Source of the DNA: Falsiroseomonas stagni DSM 19981
GTDB lineage: Bacteria; Pseudomonadota; Alphaproteobacteria; Acetobacterales; Acetobacteraceae
Assembly: GCF_900114315.1 (NCBI RefSeq)
Contig: NZ_FOSQ01000005.1
Location: 124,001 to 188,000, forward strand
DNA length: 64,000 nt
Direction: 5' to 3'
Under the pieces are notes generated by a model that was not told where the DNA came from, did no database searches, and was given only the letters and a program-made list of their open reading frames with translations. A program made the position numbers and the translations under genes. Below, one piece after another: positions 7,755 to 14,430 of this stretch; position 1 is the stretch's first letter, and each line of letters opens with the position of its first letter.

Positions 7755-7780
7755 CGCCCGCGGCGGCAGCGCCGCGGGCG
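7755..7780. terminator. Second hairpin, likely bidirectional
   Basis: A perfect 11-bp stem (CGCCCGCGGCG) with loop GCAG is followed on the plus strand by TTGTCGTCTT. It lies between convergent genes (nrdB and the gene ending at 7790) and probably serves both. Confidence 0.75.
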
Positions 7781-7789
7781 TTGTCGTCT

Positions 7790-8074
7790 TCAGTTCTCGG
7801 ACGCGTCGGGGTGCCGCAGCAGCCACAGCCGTTCATGGGCCGCGACCAGGCTTTCCATGTTCTTCCGGCGGTTGACGTCCGGCGAGACGGGGCGGCGGGT
7901 CAGCATCATCTCGAGGATGCGGAGCAGTTCCTCCGCGACCTCGAAGTCGCCCTGGTCGCAGGCATGGTGGAAGGCGATCAGGATCTTGTCGGACAGCCGG
8001 CGCGTGTGACGCGGCGGCCCAGAGGGCGCGCGGCCCGCATCGCGGCCGGACGGATCCCGTTCCTCGTCAGACAT
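7790..8074 (-). CDS. Conserved small hypothetical protein
   Basis: A 94-residue soluble protein starting MSDEERD. The core reads LSDKILIAFHHACDQGDFEV and continues as AEELLRILEMMLTRRP: helix pairs of TPR-like or ankyrin-like spacing, followed by a Arg/Lys-rich end with NMESLVAAHERLWLLRHP. I recall similar short proteins in other Rhodospirillales, but with no assigned role. The chosen start avoids a Cys-rich upstream stretch that looks non-coding. It is convergent with nrdB and separated by about 100 bases from the SCO1-like gene. Function unknown. Confidence 0.75.
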   Translation of the reverse strand: MSDEERDPSGRDAGRAPSGPPRHTRRLSDKILIAFHHACDQGDFEVAEELLRILEMMLTRRPVSPDVNRRKNMESLVAAHERLWLLRHPDASEN

Positions 8075-8176
8075 GCAGCATGCAGCTCCCAGTACGGCGC
8101 CGGGGTCTCCGACGCGCGGCGCGCACAATAGCTTGGGTTGAGGCGCGCCGGAACCCTCCGCTTCAGAAGGGTTCGG

Positions 8177-8857
8177 TCAGCCCCCGGCGGTGCGCATATG
8201 GGCGCGGACCGACTGGGCGATCGTCTCCGGCGCGGTTTCCGGCCGGAACAGCGTGCGGACGCGGCCATCCGGGCCGACCAGGTAGATGAAGGAGGAGTGG
8301 TCCATCAGGTACTGGCTCATCTCCGGCCTGTTCACCTTTGCGTAGAATACACGATACGCCCGGGCGGCGGCGGCGACCTGTTCCGCCGTGCCGGTCAGGC
8401 CGACCATGCGGGGATGGAAGCGGGAGACGTAGTCGGCCAGTGCCTCGGGTGTGTCGCGCTCCGGGTCGATGGAGATGAGCACGGGCGTCACCCGCCGCTC
8501 CTGCTCCCCCAGCAGGTCCATGGCGGTGGCGATGATGCCGAGTTCCGTTGGGCAGACATCGGGGCAATAGGTGAAGCCGAAATAGACCAGCATGAAGCCG
8601 CCGGCGAAATCCGCCTGCGTGACCGCGCGGCCTTCGTGGTTCACCAGGCTGAAGGGCCCGCCCAGCGCCAGGCCCTGCGGCAATTGCACGCCCCCCGCGG
8701 CCGGCGCCGGCATGTCCTGCCCGAAGATGGAGGCGATGCGGCGCAGGAAGGCATCGGCGACGGTGTCGTCATCCCCCTTGCCGAGCCAGGCCGAGGCCCA
8801 CAGCCCCCCCAGCATGAGAAGCAGGATGAGCGCGGCGATGCGAATGGCGGCGAGCAT
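8177..8857 (-). CDS. SCO1/SenC/PrrC family copper protein
   Basis: A 226-residue membrane-anchored thioredoxin-fold protein. Residues 4-22 form a single hydrophobic anchor, so the domain faces the periplasm. The copper ligands are present: Cys98 and Cys102 in YCPDVCPTE, and His187 in LMDHSSF. The fold is supported by VYFGFTYCPD, LISIDPERDT and FIYLVGPDGRV. SCO1 proteins deliver copper to, or reduce, the CuA site of cytochrome c oxidase; some act in redox signalling. No oxidase gene is nearby. Length and motifs are normal for the family. Confidence 0.95.
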   Translation of the reverse strand: MLAAIRIAALILLLMLGGLWASAWLGKGDDDTVADAFLRRIASIFGQDMPAPAAGGVQLPQGLALGGPFSLVNHEGRAVTQADFAGGFMLVYFGFTYCPDVCPTELGIIATAMDLLGEQERRVTPVLISIDPERDTPEALADYVSRFHPRMVGLTGTAEQVAAAARAYRVFYAKVNRPEMSQYLMDHSSFIYLVGPDGRVRTLFRPETAPETIAQSVRAHMRTAGG

Positions 8858-8949
8858 GGCGGGGGAGATAGGCGCCCGCCGCCGCCACGTCTACCGGACG
8901 CGGTGGCGCGGTTCCGCTAGGATCGGCGCGGCGGCAGGAGGCGGCGGGC

Positions 8950-9579
8950 GTGCGCGCAGGGGAACACCAGGTCATCGTCATCGGCGCCGGCGGCCACGCG
9001 CGGCCGGTGGTGGAAGCCCTGCTGCTGCTGGGGCAGCGGATCGCCGGGCTGGTGGACAATGACGCCAGCCGCCCGCCCGTGCTGGGCCAGGCGGTCCTGG
9101 GCGGGCTGGACCTGCTGCCCGCGCTGCGGGCCCGGGGCATCGGCGGCGCCGTGATCGCCATCGGCGACAATGCCGCGCGGCTCCGCCTCGGCGACCTGGC
9201 GCGCGGCCTGGGCTTCACCCTGCCGACCCTCGTGCACCCTACGGCCCTCGTCTCCGCCCATGCGAGCCTGGGGGAGGGAGCCCAGATCCTCGCCCGCGCG
9301 GTGGTCGGGCCGGAGGCGCGAATCGGACGCCTCTGCCTGATCAACACCGGCGCCATCGTCGAACACGAATGCACGGTGGACGAAGGCGGCCACATCGCCC
9401 CGGGCGCCATCCTGTGCGGCCAGGTCCGCATCGGCGCCCGCTGCCTGATCGGCGCCGGCAGCACCACCATCGCCGGCCGCCTGATCGGCCCGGACGCTAT
9501 TGTCGCGGCCGGCGCGGCGGTGACGGCGGATGTGGCGGCGCGGGCGCGCGTGGGGGGGGTGCCGGCGCGGGGGATGTAG
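8950..9579 (+). CDS. NeuD/PglD-family sugar O- or N-acyltransferase
   Basis: A 209-residue protein starting at GTG 8950. The N-terminal part (residues 8-85) is a small Rossmann-like domain (VIVIGAGGHARPVVEAL, LVDND). The C-terminal part is a left-handed beta-helix with hexapeptide repeats (VHPTALVSAHASLGEGAQI, IEHECTVDEGGHIAPGAI), the acetyl-CoA-dependent transferase fold. NeuD and PglD acetylate sialic acid or UDP-bacillosamine. The catalytic His is probably His in VEHECTV. It may decorate a surface sugar, but the main polysaccharide locus begins about 8 kb away. Confidence 0.88.
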   Translation: MRAGEHQVIVIGAGGHARPVVEALLLLGQRIAGLVDNDASRPPVLGQAVLGGLDLLPALRARGIGGAVIAIGDNAARLRLGDLARGLGFTLPTLVHPTALVSAHASLGEGAQILARAVVGPEARIGRLCLINTGAIVEHECTVDEGGHIAPGAILCGQVRIGARCLIGAGSTTIAGRLIGPDAIVAAGAAVTADVAARARVGGVPARGM

Positions 9580-9767
9580 CGCGGGTTGCCCCTGGAGAAG
9601 GGCCTCCGGCCCCTCTCCAGACCTCACTCCGCCAGGGGTCAGCGGGCCCCTGGACCCCAGGCTTTTCATCGATTGAAGGGGGATCAAAGGGGCCGCTGCC
9701 CCTTTGCGGGGTTGGGGTACGGGGAAGGGGCGGAGCCTCTTCCCCTGGCCATCGCCGCTACATCCCC
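9570..9767. repeat. Hairpin-rich intergenic block bounded by 12-bp inverted repeats
   Basis: Copies of GGGGATGTAGCG face each other at 9570-9581 and 9756-9767, and each contains the stop codon of the adjacent convergent gene. Between them are three hairpins: 9592-9620 (13-base arms, 12 paired), 9632-9653 (7 bp) and 9721-9745 (11-base arms, 10 paired). The block probably works as a bidirectional terminator. It also resembles a dispersed intergenic repeat, which needs a genome search. Confidence 0.6.
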
Positions 9768-10474
9768 AGCCCGGCCCCCTCCCTCAGCACCGCCTCCGCC
9801 GTCCCGTCCCCGTCATGCAGCGCCAGCCCCGGCAGCACGCGTGCCGGGCTGCGGCCGTGGTGGCGGGCGGCGAGGAGGATGCGTTTCGCGGCCTGGCCGG
9901 GGCGGGGCCAGAGGGGGAGGAGGGTGTGGCTGCCGCAATGCGCGGTGGTCAGGGCGGCGATGCCATCGGCCAGGCGGGCGGCGGGCAGGATGAGGGTGAG
10001 GCTGCCGAGGCGGGCCAGGCGGTGGGCGAGCAGGCTGGTCCAGGCCGTGAGGGGCGTGTCCTCCGCATGGGTCGCGTTGGCGCGGATGGATTCGGGCGGC
10101 CGGGTGCCGGCGGGCCAGTAGGGCGGGTTGGCGAAGGCGTGGGCGATGGGCGGGAGCGTGGGGCGCAGCGCGGGGTCGGTGATGTCGGCCTCCAGCACCG
10201 TCACCTGGTCCGCCCAGCCATTGAGGGCGGCGTTCTCCCGCGCCAGGGCGGCGAGGCCGGGGTCCCGTTCGATCGCGGTGACGCGCAGGCCGGGGATGCG
10301 GGCCAGCAGGCAGAGGAAGACCGCGCCGGTGCCGCAGCCCGCCTCCAGCACCGCCTGGCCGGGTTTCGCGGGGATGCTGGCGGCGAGCAGCACGGCGTCG
10401 TGCCCGGCGCGCAGGCCGCGTTCGGGTTGACGGAGGCGGACGCGGCCGTTGAGGAGCGTGTCCTCCGTCGTCAT
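9758..10474 (-). CDS. TrmN6-like methyltransferase (tRNA1(Val) adenine-N6 type)
   Basis: A 238-residue class I SAM-dependent methyltransferase. Motif I is VLEAGCGTGAVFLCL near residues 42-56, an acidic residue follows in TAIERD, and the amino-methyltransferase motif NPPYW is at about residues 115-119. The N-terminus QPERGLRAGHDAVLLAA is typical of the YfiC/TrmN6 group, which methylates A37 of tRNA(Val). The start overlaps the upstream DUF2007 gene stop by 4 bases, indicating an operon. RNA specificity is inferred from family resemblance. Confidence 0.88.
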   Translation of the reverse strand: MTTEDTLLNGRVRLRQPERGLRAGHDAVLLAASIPAKPGQAVLEAGCGTGAVFLCLLARIPGLRVTAIERDPGLAALARENAALNGWADQVTVLEADITDPALRPTLPPIAHAFANPPYWPAGTRPPESIRANATHAEDTPLTAWTSLLAHRLARLGSLTLILPAARLADGIAALTTAHCGSHTLLPLWPRPGQAAKRILLAARHHGRSPARVLPGLALHDGDGTAEAVLREGAGLGM

Positions 10475-10689
10475 CGCCAGCCCTCCGTTTCCTGCGCCTC
10501 CCGCAGGATGCGCCGCGCCTGCGCTTCCTGGTCCTCCGGCACGGCGAGGCGCCGGGGAAAGGCGCCGATGCCGCCTTCGAGCGCGCCGATATGGCCATCG
10601 AGCACCACCGGATCGCAGCCGCCGTCGCGCAGCAGGGCGATGAGGAAGGAGAGGCGCACGGGATCGGTGGTGGCAAGCAGGACACGCAT
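10471..10689 (-). CDS. DUF2007-type small protein
   Basis: A 72-residue protein beginning MRVLLATTDPVRLSFLIALL. The pattern of an N-terminal strand, a helix, then DGHIGALEGGIGAFPRRLAVPEDQEAQARRIL fits DUF2007, small ferredoxin-like proteins once proposed to act in signal transduction. The start at 10689 is preferred to a longer frame. It overlaps the methyltransferase start by 4 bases and is divergent from the prenyl synthase gene, an arrangement I believe is common in Rhodospirillales. Function unknown. Confidence 0.75.
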   Translation of the reverse strand: MRVLLATTDPVRLSFLIALLRDGGCDPVVLDGHIGALEGGIGAFPRRLAVPEDQEAQARRILREAQETEGWR

Positions 10690-10771
10690 CGAACCGCCCT
10701 CCGGGCTGCCTCCTTGCCCGGCTGGGGGGCGGTGGCTAAGTTGCGCGGCACCCAATCGAGGTCAAGATCGC

Positions 10772-11806
10772 GTGGATTTGTCCGTCGCGCCGAGCACCAC
10801 TGCAGCTTCGGACATCGTCCGCGGAGAGGACGCGCTTGCGGCGCTGACTGCGCTGGTGCGTGACGACCTGGAGGCCTGCAACCGGCTGATCGTGGAGCGG
10901 ATGCAGAGTCCGGTGGCGCTGATCCCCCAGCTGGCCGCGCATATCGTGGCCGCGGGCGGCAAGCGGCTGCGGCCGCTATTGACCCTCGCGGCGGCGAAGC
11001 TGGCGGGATACCGGGACGGGCAGCGGCATGTCGCGCTGGCGGCCTGCGTCGAGTTCATCCACACCGCGACGCTGCTGCATGACGATGTGGTGGATGAAAG
11101 CGCGCTGCGCCGCGGCCAGGCGAGTGCCAATGCGCTGTTCGGCAACAAGCCCAGCGTGCTGGTCGGCGATTTCCTCTTCGCCCGCGCCTTCCAGGTGATG
11201 GTGGAGGACGGGTCGCTGGAGGTGCTGCGCATCCTGTCCGAGGCCTCGGCGACGATCGCGGAGGGTGAGGTTCTGCAGCTCATCACCCAGAACGACACCG
11301 CGACGACCGAGGAGCAGTACCTCGCCGTGATCGAGGGCAAGACGGCGGCGCTGTTCGCGGCGGCGACGGAGGTGGGCGCGATCGTCGCGGCCTGCACGCC
11401 GGCGCAGCAGCAGGGGTTGCGCGCCTATGGCCACAACCTCGGTGTCGCGTTCCAGCTGATCGACGATGCGCTGGACTACAGCGCCAGGCAGGAAGCGCTG
11501 GGCAAGACGGTCGGCGATGATTTCCGGGAGGGCAAGATCACGCTCCCGGTGCTGCTGGCCTTCCAGCGTGGCGACGAGGCCGAGCGCGTCTTCTGGCGGC
11601 GCACGCTGGAGGAGCGCGAGCAGGCCGATGAGGATCTGGGCCGCGCCATCGCGTTGATGGAGAAGCACGCAGCCTTCGCCGATACGGTGGGGCGGGCGCG
11701 TGACTACGGGAATGCGGCGCTGGAAGCGCTGGCGGTGTTCCCGGATGGGGTGGAGCGACGGGCGCTCGCCGGCATCGTCGAGTTCTGCATCTCTCGGGCG
11801 CGGTAG
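10772..11806 (+). CDS. ispB: Octaprenyl/polyprenyl diphosphate synthase
   Basis: A 344-residue trans-isoprenyl diphosphate synthase that builds the quinone side chain from farnesyl diphosphate and isopentenyl diphosphate. The two Asp-rich motifs are present: D104-D-V-V-D108 in LLHDDVVDESALRRG, and D231-D-A-L-D235 in FQLIDDALDY. GGKRLRPLL near residue 65 binds isopentenyl diphosphate. The GTG at 10772, with GAGGTC upstream, gives the family's usual length. Chain length is not certain; octa- or decaprenyl are both likely in alphaproteobacteria. The stop codon lies in the first unit of a tandem repeat. Confidence 0.94.
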   Translation: MDLSVAPSTTAASDIVRGEDALAALTALVRDDLEACNRLIVERMQSPVALIPQLAAHIVAAGGKRLRPLLTLAAAKLAGYRDGQRHVALAACVEFIHTATLLHDDVVDESALRRGQASANALFGNKPSVLVGDFLFARAFQVMVEDGSLEVLRILSEASATIAEGEVLQLITQNDTATTEEQYLAVIEGKTAALFAAATEVGAIVAACTPAQQQGLRAYGHNLGVAFQLIDDALDYSARQEALGKTVGDDFREGKITLPVLLAFQRGDEAERVFWRRTLEEREQADEDLGRAIALMEKHAAFADTVGRARDYGNAALEALAVFPDGVERRALAGIVEFCISRAR

Positions 11807-11865
11807 CGCTCCGAAAGGGCGCGGTAGCGCTCCGAAAGGGCGCGGTAGCGCTCCGAAAGGGCGCG
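11796..11865 (+). repeat. 21-bp tandem repeat carrying the ispB stop codon
   Basis: Three identical 21-bp units (GGGCGCGGTAGCGCTCCGAAA) run 11796-11816, 11817-11837 and 11838-11858, followed by a 7-base partial unit. Unit 1 holds the last codons and TAG of ispB. Because 21 is a multiple of three, the TAG recurs in the same frame at 11825 and 11846. Confidence 0.9.
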
Positions 11866-11889
11866 AAGCGCGCTTGGCGCCGCGGCGGC

Positions 11890-13341
11890 CTAGCGGCAGG
11901 CGGAGAGCGTCCAGAAGCCGGGGCGGAGCGATTCGCGGCTGGTCGAGGGCGTTCCGGGGATCTGACCATACCACAGCGCCTGGCCGATGGCGGGCAGGAA
12001 GAGGTGGCGGGGCGCCGGCGTGCCGCTGCGGGGCGGGGTTTCCTGGATCGACAGGTCCGCCCGCACGCCATGGAAGGTCATCAGCGGCAGCGCATCCTCC
12101 TCCGTCTCCAGGTCGCGCGTGCCCTCCGCCGTCGGCGGGGCGACCGGCAGGATGTATTGCGTGCCGTAGCCCTGGGATTGGGTGAAGCGGAACCAATAGT
12201 CCCGTGACGAGGCGTCGGAGCGAAGCCGCAGCAGCAGGTCCGATTCGGCGCTGGCGGGCGGGCCGTCCCGCCGCAATTCGGCGGTGAATTCGCCCTCGCC
12301 AGTGAAGCGATAGCTGGCGCGTTCGGCGGGGCAGGCGGCGGGGCGCGGTTGCTGGGCGCGGGCGACGGCATCGAGCGTGACGGCGGCGAGGACCAGGGAA
12401 CGACCCTCGATGCGGAAATCGAGCATGGCGCCGCCGGCGGTCGGGCAGCAATTCCCGTCCTCCTCCCGCCACAGCGGCGTGCGGGCCGAGAGGGTCTCGG
12501 CATCGTAGTCCACGCCCTGCATGACGCCGAGGCCGGCGGGCAGGCGAGCGGGGAGGCTGGCCCACCAGCTGTCGGATTCCAGTTCTGACCAGCCTTGCGG
12601 TGTCTGGCGGTAGAAGAGGTCGGCATTGCCGTTGCCGGAGCCGCCGGTGCGGCCCTCAGCATGCAGCAGCAGGCCGGCATCGCTTTCCACCAGGCGGGGG
12701 GGCTGGAAGGACACGCCCTCGAACGACCAGCCGACCAGGCGCCAGCCGCCGCGGGTTTCCGCCATCAGCACGATGCCGGCGCGCAGCCCGTCGCTGTCGG
12801 TGAAGCCGTGCTGGATCTGGAACAGGATGCGGGTGTTGCGGTCCTCGCTGGCAACCAGGCCCGCGGTGGTGACCCGGCAGTTGCGGAGCGCGCTTCCGAG
12901 GCAGCTGCGTTCCAGGGCGGCTGGGCGGGCGAAGACGGGGTTGGGCGGGCAGTCTCGCCGGCCATCGGGGCAGCGCTGGATTTCCAGCCGGCGGATGGAG
13001 CGGTCCTGGCGGACCAAATCGTCGAACTGCGCGGTGCGTTCGCGATATTCGTCCAGCAATTCGTCGCGGGTGAAGGGGCGGGGGGCGGTGGTGGTGTCGC
13101 CGGCTTCAAGCCGGCGCTGGAAGGCCTCCGCCCGGACGGCCAGGGTCGCGGGCCGGCCGGTGGTGGCGGTGGCCGCACGCTCCGCGGCGCGGAGGCGGGC
13201 ATCGGCGGCGCGGAGCGCGGCATCGCCGCATATGGTGGCCTGGAGCGGCCCGGCGGGCGCGGTGCAGGCGGCGGCGCGGGGCTGGGCGAGCGCCGGTGCG
13301 GCGAGGAGGAGCAGGAGCGAGGCGGCGGCCAGGCGGCGCAT
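11890..13341 (-). CDS. Secreted hypothetical protein with LprI-like N-terminal motif
   Basis: A 483-residue protein with a signal peptide (residues 1-19, LLLLLAAPALA). Just after it, C-TAPAGPLQATICGDAALR with A-D-A-R-L resembles the LprI/DUF1311 pattern of lysozyme-inhibitor-like proteins, and another conserved-looking helix is DELLDEYRERTAQFD. The remaining 300 residues are beta-rich with several Cys pairs (CPDGRRDCPPN, GNCCPTAGG) and match nothing I know. The start at 13341 follows from the signal peptide. It is convergent with ispB and divergent from the Hint-domain gene. A periplasmic role is likely; the function is unknown. Confidence 0.75.
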   Translation of the reverse strand: MRRLAAASLLLLLAAPALAQPRAAACTAPAGPLQATICGDAALRAADARLRAAERAATATTGRPATLAVRAEAFQRRLEAGDTTTAPRPFTRDELLDEYRERTAQFDDLVRQDRSIRRLEIQRCPDGRRDCPPNPVFARPAALERSCLGSALRNCRVTTAGLVASEDRNTRILFQIQHGFTDSDGLRAGIVLMAETRGGWRLVGWSFEGVSFQPPRLVESDAGLLLHAEGRTGGSGNGNADLFYRQTPQGWSELESDSWWASLPARLPAGLGVMQGVDYDAETLSARTPLWREEDGNCCPTAGGAMLDFRIEGRSLVLAAVTLDAVARAQQPRPAACPAERASYRFTGEGEFTAELRRDGPPASAESDLLLRLRSDASSRDYWFRFTQSQGYGTQYILPVAPPTAEGTRDLETEEDALPLMTFHGVRADLSIQETPPRSGTPAPRHLFLPAIGQALWYGQIPGTPSTSRESLRPGFWTLSACR

Positions 13342-13455
13342 CGATGGCGATCCCCGAGGGGCGCGGCCCGATTCCGCGCCGGTGGCCGGGAGGATGCACC
13401 GGAAGGTTGGTGGCCCGGAAGAGTTGCCGGGCGGCAGCCCGCAGAGGTCGTTGCG

Positions 13456-14430
13456 ATGCCGGTGGGGGTTGAGTATACGGTGGAACTGCTTGCGGCAGGA
13501 AGTCGCGTTACGGTTGTGTTTCCTGGTGCTTCGGGGAAGCGAATGGCAACATTTGATATCGCGGGTCTCTATCCCGGCACGTTCAACCAAGCCACGGGCG
13601 TCTTCAGGATCACCGAGGCCTTTATCCCCTTCGCCTACTCCTACAGCGATGCCAATGGGAGCGTCGTCGGTGGCGATCAGCTCGTCGGCGATGCGAATGA
13701 TGGCGTCGGGCCGTTCACGGACACCTATGTCGGCTCCGTCAACGGCCACTGGGTCGTCTATAATGAGACGGACGGCTACGCCCTGGCGACCACCACGGCG
13801 AACCCCTATCCCGGGGGCATCACCGCTGTCGTGGACCAGACGACGCCCTTCATCTTCTGCTTCGCCGCGGGGACGGCCATCGCGACGCCGGGCGGCGAGG
13901 TGGCGGTGGAGGCGCTGTCACCCGGCGACCTGGTGCTGACCGATGATGGTCGCGCGGTGGCCGTGACCTTCGTGGGCCGGCAGACACTGGCGGCCTTCTT
14001 CTTGCCGGAGGAACGCAGCCTTGTGCGCGTCGCGGCCGGTGCGCTCGGCGATGGCTTGCCGAAGCGGGACTTGGTGCTGACCGGCGACCATGCGCTGCTG
14101 CTGGAGGGCGTGCTGGTGAATGCCGGCGCGCTGGTGAATGGCACGACCATCGCGCGCGTGGCGCGTGCCGAATTGCCCGACCGCTTCACGGTCTATCATG
14201 TGGAGACGGCGGCGCATGACGTCATCCTGGCGGAGGGCGTGCCGGCGGAGACCTTCATGGATGCGAAGGGGCGGGAGCGCTTCGACAACCACGCCGACTA
14301 CGTGCCGCCGCCGGGCGCCGCGCGGAAGATCGAGCACGCAGCGCCGCGCGTGACGGCGCCGCGGCAGGTGCCGGCACGGGTCCTGGCGAGGATCGCCGCC
14401 AGCCCGGATGGGCGCGCCCTGGCGGCGTGA
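13456..14430 (+). CDS. Hint-domain (Hedgehog/intein-type) protein
   Basis: A 324-residue protein. Residues 1-130 form a beta-rich head with no known match. The Hint domain begins at CFAAGTAIATPGG (about residue 136), continues with VEALSPGDLVLTDDG and DLVLTGDHALLLEG, and ends with YHVETAAHDVILAEGVPAETF. The starting Cys is the auto-processing nucleophile in hedgehogs and inteins; no C-terminal splice junction is seen, so cleavage rather than splicing is conceivable. No RTX repeats or signal peptide are visible. The first 150 bases are less GC-rich than the rest. The next gene overlaps by 4 bases. Confidence 0.85.
   Translation: MPVGVEYTVELLAAGSRVTVVFPGASGKRMATFDIAGLYPGTFNQATGVFRITEAFIPFAYSYSDANGSVVGGDQLVGDANDGVGPFTDTYVGSVNGHWVVYNETDGYALATTTANPYPGGITAVVDQTTPFIFCFAAGTAIATPGGEVAVEALSPGDLVLTDDGRAVAVTFVGRQTLAAFFLPEERSLVRVAAGALGDGLPKRDLVLTGDHALLLEGVLVNAGALVNGTTIARVARAELPDRFTVYHVETAAHDVILAEGVPAETFMDAKGRERFDNHADYVPPPGAARKIEHAAPRVTAPRQVPARVLARIAASPDGRALAA

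Noticed and set aside
9704-10771. A long plus-strand frame leading into ispB
   Set aside because: It lies opposite the methyltransferase and DUF2007 genes and lacks homology-like features; the prenyl synthase fits a start at 10772.
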